Shown: positions 20,032 through 31,102, numbered from the stretch's first letter. The stretch is 64,000 bases of DNA from Gnetum montanum (GCA_015680685.1 MNCI01001931.1:153985-217984); one strand, 5' to 3'. Numbers and translations are program-made. The notes: a model not told the origin generated them from the sequence alone.

Positions 20032-22080
20032 TCATTCCCTGTAGGTCATCTTGCAAGGCATGATAGTTTTCTGTACTATGACCAACCTTTGATGGTAATG
20101 ACAATATTGGTCTAATTTAAAATGTTGTGGGACTGAAGGCTTATTTGGTACTGCTAAGGTGGGGTTTCTTAGTAGCTCGCAATACCTGTCATGTTTTTGG
20201 TGGGTAATCTCCAACACGTGTTTGTGTTGGATTTGCCCAGCTTTCAAGAGTTTCTCCAATAGTTGAGAGGGTTGCATCGGTAGTGGTGTATACTTTGAGC
20301 GGTCCTTGCGCTGAAAGTTGGGCCTTGGGGTGGCCCTTGCCGATGTAGGTGAGTTGGTGCCAAAGTTGGTAGCTTTGTTAGCTGGGGCTTTAGGTTTCTT
20401 AGCTTTTGGGCCCCAGTTGGTTGCTTTTGTGATTGTGGCTACTGTTGTCTTGGTTGTATTTTTCTTGCAAGTATGTTGGTTTTTGTAGGCCACATAAGCT
20501 GGGTTATTGCTAGCTTGCGCTGCTTCCTCTATGTCCTTAATTTGTATGAATGCTTGACTCAAAGTACGAGGTTTTAGATAATAAAGCTTCGATTTAATGA
20601 AGTCATTTGCCGTTGCTTTAAGGATGGTAAGCAGATATGTTTTAGGAATAGGTTCATGAAGTTCATTTAGGGCGACACTCCATCTTTGGATAAATTTCTG
20701 TGCTGGATCTAAAGGTGCTTGTTTAATTTGAATCAAGCTATCTAACGTGGCTTTAGGTTTTAGATTGTATTTGAAATGGGTGACAAACTGGTGCAACAAA
20801 TCCTCTAGAGAAGATATAGAGCTACGGGATAAGGCTTGATACCAGTCTAAGGCTTTTCCTATTAAGGACATAGCAAACACACACAAAATTACATGGGGCC
20901 ATGCCTGAAGCAAAAGAATTTCGGTTTGGAATGTCACTAGGTGGGCATTTGGGTCTCCCTCTCCATTGTACTTGGTCAACTGAGGTAATGAGACTCCCTT
21001 TGGCAAGGTTAAGGATGGAACTGAGGGGTCAATTGGGTCATCTTGATAGAAATCTAGTACCTTAACTTCCTCATTGTTCAAAGTTTTAAGGCATTTTAAT
21101 TTCTCTACCAAGGAGTGCATCATTTTTTGTGTGTCTGCCCATTCTTGGGAGGTAGGAAAACCAGTGGATTGTGGATGATAATGATTTAATTGTTGCATTG
21201 TTTGTGGAAAGAGAGGTTGTTGGGCTGTTGTTTGTTGTGGTAGAACAACATTCGGGGATGAGATTATGGGATGTGGTACACCACAATGAGTAGATGGGTT
21301 TTGCTAAATAGCTGGTGGGACCCACTGCCTAGTCATAGGCTGTGAAGTGATTGTTGGTGTTTGTTGGATTTGCACTTGAGGTACATAATGGATGGATGTG
21401 GAAGCAGGTATGACCGATGGCATTCCAATCACTTGAGGTCGAGAAGTCATTCCTACATTAGTCTATTGGGATTATGTTTGCAATGGTATGATGGAAGTAG
21501 ATGCGTTAGTTTGAATGTTGGACTTGGAGAAGATGGGGATGGGAATGGCTACTTCTCGTAAGGAAGTTGGTGGTGGAAATATTGTTTCTTCTAAGAACAC
21601 TTGAAACAATGGGTTTGTATGGGCATGGGGGCTAATGGTATGGTATGATTTTCCATGTTCAGATTAGGTTGCAAAGTCATCTTCTTCATCTTGAGGCTCT
21701 ATGGGAGGTAGCTGTAAGGCTTGACTTCTAACCATGAGAATCTGGGATATGAGTCTATGATGGTGTTTAGAGAGCAGGATTATGTCAAATGCTGAAGGGA
21801 TGAACTCACAACCTCCCTTGTGGATAAGTTCATAGTCTCGTTTTGCTTCCCTTTCTGTACGGTCAATAGGTAGGTTGGCTTGGATTTTGACACATATGAA
21901 GTTGTACTATTCGGGTGTAAGAGTGGCATAGGTAGGGTCTTTGTCCTATATCCTAAGTGACTGGCATGTAGAGCCTTGAGGGTTTAGTTGTTCAATGACA
22001 GTTATGGGTTTCGTAGCAGTCACAGGGTTCGAAGTTTCAGCGATTGGTAGTGTTATTGGGTTGATTTGGAAGGATTCCAT
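20032..22080 (-). pseudogene. Element C: gag
   Basis: Retrotransposon Gag, the particle structural protein. The start is placed at the ATG at 22080 (MESFQINP), the first in the frame after the PBS. The core (about 21000-20500) has the Tat gag signature: LTKYNGEGDPNAHLVTF, ALDWYQALSRSSISS, KFIQRW and NELHEPIPKTYL. A knuckle-like CHYHQR pattern lies near 20100. The open stretch 20032-21198 runs 388 codons without a stop, making this the best-preserved frame in the window. Upstream (21200-22080) there are at least four stops. Confidence 0.85.
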
Positions 22081-22290
22081 GATGAATGTGAGCAGACTGG
22101 GCTAGATGAGTGGAGTTGGATTGCAAGCAGTTGCAACGTGACCGTAACACAAACACAACATAACCAAACTAAATAAAATAGACCAACAGGACAAGCTCAG
22201 CGTGACCAACAGGGATAGGAGACTCATAGGGTAAGATGAAAAAGTTTTGACAGGTAGTGTGATTAACGTTTTAACAATGACAAATTCAAG

Positions 22291-22312
22291 CCCTCCTTTT
22301 AGTGCCAAAAAC
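22291..22312 (-). promoter_or_regulatory. Candidate primer-binding site of element C
   Basis: Directly inside the right LTR, the minus strand reads TTTTTGGCACTAAAAGGAGG. It differs from the tRNA-Asp type of the other elements, which supports C being a different lineage. I cannot name the tRNA with confidence. Confidence 0.5.
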
Positions 22313-23317
22313 TGTATTGACCTAAATCGTTGGTGTGAGACTGGAAGGGAAACAGACACTGAAAGATCGTTGAGTAGCCACAGCTGACCCTACCTTCGCC
22401 CGAGGGCAAGTTGGAAAAGTAAATGAAGGTAGAGTGCCTTGGATGGTCTACACGCAAATCAACCAAGGACTTCCCTGAACGTAAGCTACGGCTAGCGCTG
22501 GGGTTATCGTAAACGATGTCTAAAAATGTGTAAATGCGCGTAAAATGTAAACATGAGCCGTAAGACGTAAATGTAAATGTAAGGCGTAAACAAGACGTAA
22601 ACTAAACTGAATGTAAGAAAAAATGTAAACAGAATGTAAAAATACAACATGAAATAGAAAATGAAAATAATGTTTGGTCGGCAAAATGGAAATAATGTAT
22701 TGCTTAGAAAAGATGTGCATTGATCAAAGCATAGTTGCATGTAGATGGTAGGTCGAATGCCTAGCCTCGGGGTGATGTAACATGATAATGTGATGATGTG
22801 ATGTGATGAATGTGAGAAATGCTTGGATGCCAATAGTCAGGTGTGCCAAGAGCCTAAAGATTGCAGGTTCTACCCTCTCTTAGAATTGTGAATCTCTCCA
22901 ATTTTTTTGCCTCCCTGGTTTATGTGAATTGACAGGGTATTTATAGGGTTGGGCTGGGCTCGGGCATGAAATTCAAGAATGGAATCAATGGCTGGGAGAT
23001 GAGAGGAAAGCAGATCTAGTGACATGTGTCCAATGGACAATTGTGCTCAGGTTGGATGTGTGTTGGGGAGAGTTGGATGTGTGTTGGATAGTTGTGCACG
23101 AGTTTGATTTGTGTTGGATAGTTGTGCACGAGTTGGATGTGTGTTGGCAAGCTACATTCTTGACCATGTACATTACATTTTATAATTTATGGGTTATTCA
23201 AGCCCATGAAAGTACATTTAATTTAGACATGAGGGCCTGACTATCCCACAAATGAAGATTTACAATGAAATGTACAAGGAAAATTTGACTCGTCTTGCTT
23301 GAAACTTCTTTGTCCCT
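22313..23317 (-). repeat. 5' LTR of element C
   Basis: About 1,005 bases, a direct repeat of 14681-15648. The TATA box (minus CTATAAATACC) is near 22940 and the 30-bp U3 repeats are at 23040-23150. It borders gag of segment P on its right. Confidence 0.85.
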
Positions 23318-24060
23318 GAGAGATTTAGGCCCTACACGTGACAAGGGTAAGGGGAAAATAACTATCTCCGATGAGGTTGTGGATTCAGACACAGACAATG
23401 ACAAGGGATGTGAGATTTGCTATTATGACCATTCTAAGGGATGTTGTCCAATCATCTCACATCTACAAGAATCTGGGGTGTATGCACTCAACTCGAGACT
23501 TAACAAATGACAGAAACCTCGTAGGTTACCTTATCCCCAAGGTAACCCAAGATAGTTCCACCAACCATTAACGTACTATCCAAGTGGAACTCCACCACAA
23601 CCCATCAGAAAACATTAGTAGTGGCAATACCCATAGTCATGGGGGATGCCACCGCTAAAACAACAGTACCCTTACCGGTAGCTAGACCCAGATGGATACT
23701 ATGTGCAGTAGCCATTTTCTCCAAGTGACTCTATGGGTCACACAACTCCCCAACGTCACTACCAAGTTTGGGAGTACTTTAGGAGGACTCCTTCTCCTCT
23801 AGGAGATGCTCCATATCCATACCATCCTCCTACTCCATCCGAACCTCTTCCACCTGTAGTTCCCATACCTCTTGCTCCAACAATGTAAGGAGAACTCCCC
23901 ACTCAACCACAGCCACGAAATGCTACGAGAGCCATAAACATTCAACCCGTTGCTGGTTTTGACAATCGTAAAAAGAGAAGACCTTTCTTTAGAACCAAAA
24001 GCCCATACAAGCTCTCACAACAACAAGTGGTTGAGTCTGGATTGCTCCTCCAACACGTAA
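23318..24060 (+). pseudogene. Segment P: C-terminal part of gag with zinc knuckle
   Basis: It begins mid-gene after the LTR of C. The knuckle CEICYYDHSKGCC (near 23411) has spacing CX2CX3HX4C, as in Athila-like Gag proteins. A Pro/Tyr/Gln-rich linker follows, including YPQSWGMPPL near 23630, whose DNA carries AGTCATGGGGG. Several stops. The N-terminal half of gag and the LTR expected upstream are missing, replaced by C. Confidence 0.7.
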
Positions 24061-24064
24061 GGCT

Positions 24065-24634
24065 TTGGAGCACCCTTTAGTCCAACAAAAGAGCTTCATG
24101 CATACGGTTATGTTAACACATACCGTAACCGACTGGATCAAGGTAGGCCACCTTCCTAGGAAACTATCTAACCCTGGAAGTCCCTTAATCTACCTTCAAG
24201 TCGCTGGGAACAAATCACATAAGGCTCTTCTTGACTCAAGTTCCAGAGTCAACTTAATTTCACGAGAAATATATCAATCCTGGAACCTGCCCCAACTCAA
24301 GAAGAGTAACATTCAACTAGAGCTGGCTGACCAGTCCATCACCATTTCCTTGGGATTGGTGGAGGACATAGTTACCACTATGTGTGGTTGGTCATACCCA
24401 ATCAATTTCCTGGTGATAGAGGTTAATAGTGACAACAGGGGCTTCCCAATTATAATGGGAAGGCCATGGCTAAGTACAATAGATGCGTACCTAGGGATCT
24501 GTGATCTTTCCTTGGAGATATCTAAGGTAAATATTTATGGAAAGATCGAGAAGAAGAAAGTTCCATGCATCACATACAGTGATTCATCGGGTGATGACAT
24601 GGAGGAATGCACAACATCTCTTCCATGTAACTAG
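24065..24634 (+). pseudogene. Segment P: aspartic protease
   Basis: An open stretch of 189 codons, the best protease copy among the Athila-like elements here. Motifs are LPRKLSNPGSPLIYLQ, then KALLDSSSRVNLI with the catalytic Asp kept but the usual Gly changed to Ser, then SLGLVEDIVTTMCGWSYP, and FPIIMGRPWLSTIDA. It would cleave Gag-Pol. Immediately downstream the sequence does not continue into RT but jumps to the end of pol. Confidence 0.8.
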
Positions 24635-24945
24635 TGTGCCCTAGAAACAAAAATTCAAAGGTGCCTGTATGTAGCAACCACACTAGTAGTAGACACCCCG
24701 TGGTTGACAGCTAGTCGAAAGAGCAACTGACAAACATGCATGGAACGAACTGGGGAAATAAGCCATGCCATCAACGAAGGCATAAATACCTTGGAATATG
24801 AGCATCGCCAACTTCCACCCCTTAATCTAAGAACATCAATTGGGAGAAGTTGGGCACTTCTACTAAATTCAAACAAACGCTCATTGTTTCAGATCTCTCC
24901 CTTGCAATTCAGTCATGGTGGAGATGGCCACCTATGCTAATCATT
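24635..24945 (+). pseudogene. Segment P: short linker joined to pol end (RT-RH-INT deleted)
   Basis: After protease about 240 bases of uncertain origin lead to FQISPLQFSHGGDGHLC near 24890-24940, the block found at the extreme end of pol in D, E and B (SSFQLSHGGDGHPC in D). The entire RT-RNase H-integrase region, about 2.8 kb, is missing. Confidence 0.7.
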
Positions 24946-26200
24946 TGGGGCCTCAGTTCTTTTCAAGTTTTTATTTTACATGTTTTTTTATAATTTTTTA
25001 TTTTACACATTTTTGTCTTACATGTTTTTGTTTTACACGGTTTTGTTTTACACGTTTTTGTCTTACACATTTTTGTTTTGCACATTTTTGTTTTACAAAT
25101 TTCTTTAACTTTTTTTGTTTTTGTTTTACAACATTGTTATACTTTTCATTTTTTTTGTGTGGGCACGTGTGTTATCCACCCTGTAAGTTTGTCACCCAAT
25201 AAGTGTTCTTCCCGATGGTATGAACTGTTTTCATATTGATTGCTAATGTTTTGTTATTACCTTTAAGTTATGATGTTGATACTAAGGTATGTTCTTTTGA
25301 TATGGCAAGCAATGAATCTACTTCATCCATTCATCGACAAGTTCTATGGTCTCTCTTGGCTTGGAAATGTACAGTCCCTTTCTTAATAAGAACTCTAACG
25401 AATCAGTGATTAGGTACTTCTCAAACTAAGGAAGGACTCAAGATTGAAAAGGGTGTGACTTCAAGGGAACTTGAGGCATTTGCGTTGGCCATTCTTTTGG
25501 GTGCTTGGATGTTTTCTTCTTGAGTTTTCTTACCATTTTGACGTCACCCAATTATCGGAAGCTGAGCAAATAAAAATAACAAGACTTTGCATGGTGTGGT
25601 TCTCACGTATAAACACATAAAAAGAAAAAAAGAAAAAAAAATAGTGACATCGCATTGTTTCATCCCATGATGAACAACTATGAGAGTACCATAACAATAA
25701 GGCATACGATCACTTGGTGTTTTATTCAAGGGAGGAGTGATTTTTGTTTTATGACACTTTGTTTTTTTTTTCTCTTTTCTTTTTCACTTTACTGATTCTA
25801 GAGAAGCCACCAACCTTTAGGCATGGGTACATGTCTTTCCAGTGGGATCCCCTAGAATAGCATTTGATTTTTGAGTGCCCTACTCTTACTCCCATTTTTC
25901 ATTAGATCTACAAGGATCTTAGTACAACTAGGTTGCATGAAAACATCCACAATCATCACCAAAGAGAATCTACAAGTCCCCTTTATGTCACACCCTAATC
26001 ATTCCCTCTTGGTCCATCCTTCTTCATTCTAGGTACAATGAACACAAAATTAATTTTAAGTTTTAAGAATTTCAAGAATATCACTGTACCCTTGAACAGA
26101 ACCTCTTATTTGTAGAATGGATGAGTGGGTGTAATGGGCTTACTGTTCCAAATAATTGATCACTCGAGACTCGATAACATAGAACACACCTCAACCAACG
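24946..26200 (+). other. Segment P: spacer downstream of pol
   Basis: It aligns by eye with the spacer of element B (29400-30200): GGTGTGACTTCAAGG, then TTTGCATGGTGTGGTTC, then CATGGGTA with AGGCATGGG phrases. It starts with a low-complexity array of TTTTGTTTTACAC-like units (24960-25140). No ORF of note. Confidence 0.6.
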
Positions 26201-26400
26201 ATCCACATGAGTGTTTTATTCGTAGATGAGATTACTTACAAAAACGTAAAAAGACAAAAACAAGAAAACAAAAAAAGATAAAAAGATAAAAAAAAAAGTT
26301 GAAAAATGAAAAATTAAAAAAAAAGTTGTAAAATCAAAGAAAGTGAAAAATATTTATTAATCCTGTTATTAGAATGGGGGGGTATCCCCCATAACTAAAT
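26201..26400 (-). other. Element A: spacer start and pol-end motif (right part)
   Basis: Minus-oriented. The AAAA/GTAAAA-rich tract (26220-26340) resembles the start of the spacer in D (47690-47880) and E (35510-35740). At 26378-26400 the minus strand reads ACCATTTAGTTATGGGGGATA, a variant of the pol-end motif. It follows gag directly, so protease and pol are missing in A. Confidence 0.55.
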
Positions 26401-28349
26401 GGTTGAGTATGGCAAGGATTAATAAATGAAGGATGAGGATCCTTGCATGTTGGAAGTACTGAGGCCCGGTCATACTTATTCCCTCAGGGTTGACACACTT
26501 GCTTATAATAAGCATAGTGGGGCACTTTATACAATGTAGTTCCTGGATAACGAGTTGACCCACTATGATGTTTGGGACCGTTAGATGGTATGTAAGGATC
26601 GGGATGATGCCTTCCATGACTGTATTCATTGGGCCATATTGTTGTTGGAGTGTGAGTTAGTGGCCTTGATGAAGTTACATGAGGCATTGTGTTCAAAGGT
26701 AAGGTTGCACCACAATGTGGGACTTGTGCTGAGTTGAAGGATGTAGTGGCCTTGGAATTGTGTTGTCACTTCTTACGACCGTGTTTAAAGAAAGGATGCT
26801 TTTGATGTTGAGGAGGCTTTGCATTGCTGTTAGTAGTAGTAGCACAAGTGTTGTTCATGGGTTGTTGCGGTGGTGTAGGTACCTTAGGAACAATTGGTGG
26901 CACTGTAGAAGGAGGGAAAGGATGAGAATGTTGAAAGTTAGGAGGAGTATAAGGTGCACAAGGTGGTGGTTGTGTTGGAGGCATGGGTTGATAGTATTGA
27001 GGAGAATGGTACTGTGGTGAGATAAAGTGCGGCGGCCCAGTTGGAGAAACAGGATGAACAAGATAAGCATTTGGGTTTGGATGATATGAAGGGTGCCTCC
27101 AGTCTAATGGTGGTCTTCCCCATGACTGTGATTGCTGCCACTGTGATTGAACACAGTATCTCTGTACGAACTCTGGATGTAACATGTTTTCCCAATGCTC
27201 ATGTAGATGTAATAATATTGGGCATTGGCCCTTGGGGTGATCGTACAGGCATATGTTGCATTCATATGTATGATTAGTAGTTGAGCACTTATTCCCTTCA
27301 TTCTTTTTTTCCGATTGTCTATTGTTTTTTCCTGCTTCTTGGGTTGTTAAAACTTTATCTCCAATATTGTTGATAAATTCTCCACACTTTTGATATGTCC
27401 ATTCCAACATCTTATTGATCTTTGCCTCAGCTTCTTCTAATGTTTATTGTATTGGCAAAGATGATGTTTCCACCTTGAGATTTGTTGATTTCTCCTTTGT
27501 ATGATCATGGACCTTTGTTAAGTTGAGATTTTGGTCCCGTTGATGTTTTTCAACACTCTCCCATCTAGCCAATTCTCCTTCTTCTTTTGCTACCTACTTA
27601 ATAAGCTCTTGGACTTGATGGGTTCATAGTTTGTATAGTTGACCTTGGGCATACGTTCCTAAGGTCTTTCTTGTTTCATTACGTAGCCCATCAATAATAT
27701 GGTACATTAGCCTTTCCTCGGAAAACCCATGGCCTCGATAGTTGTTTAATAGTGCATAATATCTTTTTAAGGCCATGTCCAAGGATTCCTGTTTTGCTTG
27801 TTTCCATCCTTGGATTTGTTTCCTCAAGGCTGACACTCTTGCGTAGGTTTGATATCTTTCATTAAAGACTTCTACCATTGTTGACCAGCGTTGTATTGAG
27901 TTTGGTTTTAACGATCTATACCATACTTTTGCTTGGTCAACGAGTGTCATAGGGAAGAGCTTAAGTCTTTGCCACCCGTTATCAATGTTGTTCCATGTGC
28001 AGGCATCGTAGAAGGATTGTAAATGTTGATGCAGATGTAAGTCATAGCCTCCTAAAAATTTGAAAAAGTTGTTTAAATTGAACCTAGGTAGATGGCTCTC
28101 TTTACGATGCCTACATGAGATTCAAATAGCCTCTTGTATTTGCATTAAGCTTGTAGTGGCCAGTGGGGGTTCATCGTCATCAGGTAAGTTAGGATTTCGT
28201 GCATTGTGATGATGTTTTTTTCATTCATGTTTATAAGAAACCCCCACTTCAGATTGTATACTTCAATCTTCATCATCATATAGTTCGTTGTTTCTCCAAT
28301 GAACTTCCTCACTAAGTGTGGCATTATCGTAATCTTGTAGGAGAGGCAT
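26401..28349 (-). pseudogene. Element A: gag
   Basis: Gag polyprotein start at the ATG at 28349 (MPLLQDYDNATLSEEV), chosen as the first ATG after the PBS. This N-terminus differs from D (MSSSSCKH). The capsid core lies at 27950-27624: KVWYRSLKPNSIQRW, MVEVFNERYQTYARVSAL and KQIQGWKQAKQESLDMAL. The knuckle CNICLYDHPKGQC near 27250 has CX2CX3HX4C spacing. A Pro/Gln/Tyr/His-rich tail runs to 26400. The stretch 26766-27410 is open for 214 codons; elsewhere stops are frequent. Confidence 0.75.
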
Positions 28350-28474
28350 TGTTGTGAAATTGTGTGTGAATTTAGATGTGACTTTTTTTAATTACTTCTT
28401 CTTCCTAAGAGATATAGCGTTAAGTCCTATACAGCGACCTTGTATGATATAACTAATCTAGATAACTAGCACTG

Positions 28475-28492
28475 TCCCCAGAAATGGCACCT
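28475..28492 (-). promoter_or_regulatory. Primer-binding site of element A
   Basis: The minus strand reads AGGTGCCATTTCTGGGGA, one base inside the LTR. It matches the tRNA-Asp-type PBS at 13 of 18 positions; three of five differences are C-to-T or G-to-A. Confidence 0.8.
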
Positions 28493-28493
28493 A

Positions 28494-29364
28494 TGATGAG
28501 TGGTGAGATACCCCTACACTCAACCATACGAATACGAGCATTCTCATGCATGATCCAATCAAACCCACAGAAGGACTAGTTGTGGCACCTAGACAGTTAT
28601 CCTTAGGTCGCAGTTTGATGTCTTCCCACCTGGACTAGTATTATATTTGTCACGTATGGTTTAGTCCAGAGTGAGGTGTATGATGTGTTCCTAATTCTAA
28701 TGCTACTCCTGAAGGAAATGGAAGGTAATATTAACTAAGCTAGGGAGGAAAAGGTAAGAAAATATAATCTAGCCTAAGTGCGATGAGCAACCAATTCCTT
28801 GATTATCCGTATACATCTTGGACTTCGTGCACAACTACCACTAGGATTACCAAGCATAGATCCTAGGTACACCACAAGGTTACCAAGTAGTCACACTTAC
28901 ATGCTCGTAATCAAGTCGTACTCATTCCGTGTTAGTAGGAGTTTAAGGGTGAGAGAGAAAGTAGTAAATAATAATTAATTAAATAAATAAATAACAAAGT
29001 GAATGCTGCAATGATGAAGTAATCTCGATCTTTATTGTCGGTCATGTGCGCGTCCAAGTACGTCACACTCGAATAAAGAATGTCGTACAATTACATTCAC
29101 CACACTACGGGCAGACACTGGAAAATAATTCTATCTCTGGAGGGATCAAACTGCCAGAGCTTCACTACAATCTAAAACTAGGATGATAAAAAAGGAAGAG
29201 TTGCTTCTTATTTATAGACATTGCGGCGGACTGGGATATCGTGTACGTGATATCGCAGGGGAAGACATGATATCATGTATGCGATATCGCGGTGGATGCG
29301 ATATCGCGACGGACGTGATATCACATACGCGATATCGCGGCCCATGCAATATTGCGTCCCATCA
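28494..29364 (-). repeat. 5' LTR of element A
   Basis: An 871-base LTR, the complete partner of 8712-9514. The TATA box is near 29212 (plus TTATTTATAGACATTG). A polyadenylation-type AATAAA lies near 29030. The U3 at 29230-29360 has about ten GATATC-centred palindromes, including CGCGATATCGCGG-type runs. TCCTC follows at 29365-29369. Confidence 0.9.
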
Positions 29365-29369
29365 TCCTC

Positions 29370-29415
29370 CTTTCAACGTAGTCATGGGGGAGATGGCCAT
29401 CCATGCTAACCACAC
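29370..29415 (+). pseudogene. Element B: last codons of pol and internal PPT-like motif
   Basis: The B sequence resumes after A: CTTTCAACGTAGTCATGGGGG then AGATGGCCATCC, encoding the pol-end block with SHGGDGHPC. AGTCATGGGGG is at 29380-29390. Confidence 0.8.
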
Positions 29416-30840
29416 ACATGGCTCCTTAGATTTTTGTTTTACACTTTGTTGATTTTTATCCATTTTCCTGATTTTTATTTTACAACATCGTTAGTACGTT
29501 TTATCTTTCTTGAATATTTTATAATTTTTTATATATTTTACTTTATTTTATTGTTGTGTATGACTTTTCACTAATTTTGCTAATAAAAGTGCTTTATTGC
29601 CATAGGACATAGTGCCACTGTTGTTATTTGCTAATGATGGTTTGTGGTGAATGTTGTGATTGTTAGTTTTTGGTGTCTATTTTTGAATTATGACGTTTGA
29701 CTATGACATGGTTTATTTTTTATGGAACAAGTAGTGAGTCCACATCATCCACCCATCAACAAACTCTATGATTTTCCTTGTTCTGGAAGTTTGAGGTTCC
29801 TTTCATTAAAGAAACTTTCAATAAATTGGTGACCTTGGTAGTTTACAGAATTGGGAAGGATTTAAAGGTTTGTACAGGGTGTGACTTCAAGGGGACTCAA
29901 TACTCTTTTCTCTCTCTACTTTCTTGAGTGCTTGGGTGTTTCTCAGAAACTAATTACTATTCCATGTCAACCACTATAGGAAGTCAAATAAATTCTTTGC
30001 ATGGTGTGGTTCCCATTCAAAGAGAAAAAACATGATGAAAATTCAAAGCACAAACCTTAGACAAATAAACGGGCTACAAGCACTTGTTATGGGATTAGAA
30101 AGACGTGTTACCCATGCCTAAAGGTCCTCTCTAACTAAGACCCTCTCTCACTTCCTACTTCTCTTTTCTTCTCTTTATGGAACAATGGTTGTTTTGTGGG
30201 AGCACTGTTGTGTCTCGAGGGGGTGGATCGGTCTTAGAGTAATGATGCAAAGTCACTGAAAGAGGTTAGTTTTGGTTTGGACTAAGGATGGATCTTCTTA
30301 GGTCATTTTAAATACAAATTCCACAAGGGACTTCTTATGACCTCAATTCGGGATTCCATCCCACCTTCTCAGTCATCCATTTATGCTACCATAACTCATC
30401 TCACTGTTGGTTTCTATGTTATGCTTGATGTCTTCATTTGATATGTTGGAATTCTTGGATAGATTCTTTCGAGTTGATCCTTAACTTTTCATGATCATTA
30501 AATTGACTATGGGGCCCATGGACTCCTTAGTTGAGGTTATGCAAGGGTAAAAAGGGCATGTGCCTACTATGGGGAGAACCCACTTGCATATCTCTTGGTT
30601 TGGATAGTTAAGTCCCTTACCTTGGACATTGCTATAATCCTATCTTTCACATATTCCATTTTGTATCTCGCTTTGTGCTCCTTAAACTCTGACTAAATTC
30701 ATTCTCCAAATAATTTTATCAATTTTTAATTTTCTGATCTCCAACACCCTCTTCCACTATTTTCATCATGTTTGTGACTTTTTGGGTGGCTTCCATTTGA
30801 CTCCAATTTCACTCAAAAACTCCTTAGATTTTCAATGTTT
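29416..30840 (+). other. Element B: spacer between pol and internal promoter
   Basis: About 1.4 kb of AT-rich non-coding DNA with conserved blocks also seen in D (46450-47900, minus) and P: GGTGTGACTTCAAGGGGACT, TTTGCATGGTGTGGTTCCC, and GGCATGTGCCTACTATGGGG. No frame over 60 codons looks coding. Conservation across copies shows it is part of the element, not genomic flank. Confidence 0.65.
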
Positions 30841-30844
30841 TAGC

Positions 30845-31102
30845 AAAGTCAACGTAAGTCAACAGTGGTTAACAACTGCGTTGACTAGGCCTAGTTGATG
30901 TAATTGACCCCGTTGACTAGGCCCAGTCGACACACGCCAAAAACTCTGTATATACCACCACATACTTTGTAATTTTTTGTCATTTTCTTCATAAGAAGAG
31001 AGGAGTTTTTACCATTTTTTAGTGTCCAAAACCTTCCAAAGCCCATAAATTTCCAATTTTTTGTTCAAATCATTTCATTCTTTGATCCTACAGCTACTAG
31101 AG
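30845..31102 (+). promoter_or_regulatory. Internal promoter of element B: repeats, TATA box and leader exon
   Basis: Repeats TGCGTTGACTAGGCC and CCGTTGACTAGGCCCAGTCGAC (30870-30930) lie upstream of TATA box CTGTATATACC (30945-30955). The U3 of B's own LTR (34510-34600) has TTGCGTTGATGAGGCC and GCATTGACTAGGCC at the same distance from its TATA. The leader exon matches D (CCAAAACCTTCCAAAG). It ends in CTAGAG|GTAAG. Confidence 0.7.

Larger units (their letters stand above)
14681..23317 (-). mobile_element. Element C: LTR retrotransposon with gag and protease only
   Basis: An 8.6-kb minus-strand element bounded by direct repeats of about 1 kb that begin TGTATTGACC (14681 and 22313). Next to the right LTR is a PBS-like site, then a gag-protease reading frame of about 1,200 codons (22080 to about 18464) with few stops, then 2.8 kb of non-coding DNA with repeats. 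No RT, RNase H or integrase motif was found in any frame, so it is probably non-autonomous, like described gag-only terminal-repeat elements. Flanks show no matching target duplication. Confidence 0.8.
8712..29364 (-). mobile_element. Element A: nested Athila-like LTR retrotransposon (20.7 kb with inner insertions)
   Basis: A minus-strand element inserted in the end of the pol gene of B. Outer boundaries are two LTRs of one family (8712-9514 and 28494-29364) with a 5-bp target duplication. In its own direction it has 5' LTR, PBS, gag, a pol-end motif, spacer, internal promoter, long ORF, PPT and 3' LTR. RT, RNase H and integrase are absent. The spacer is interrupted by opposite-strand segment P, which itself contains element C. 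Without pol this copy depends on another element, or has lost pol. Confidence 0.85.

Noticed and set aside
14681-23317. Target-site duplication around element C
   Set aside because: Five bases on each side (GGTAT; GAGAG) do not match; no duplication claimed.
24915-25202. Phe/Cys-rich frame of 95 codons
   Set aside because: Product of the TTTTGTTTTACAC low-complexity array, not a gene.
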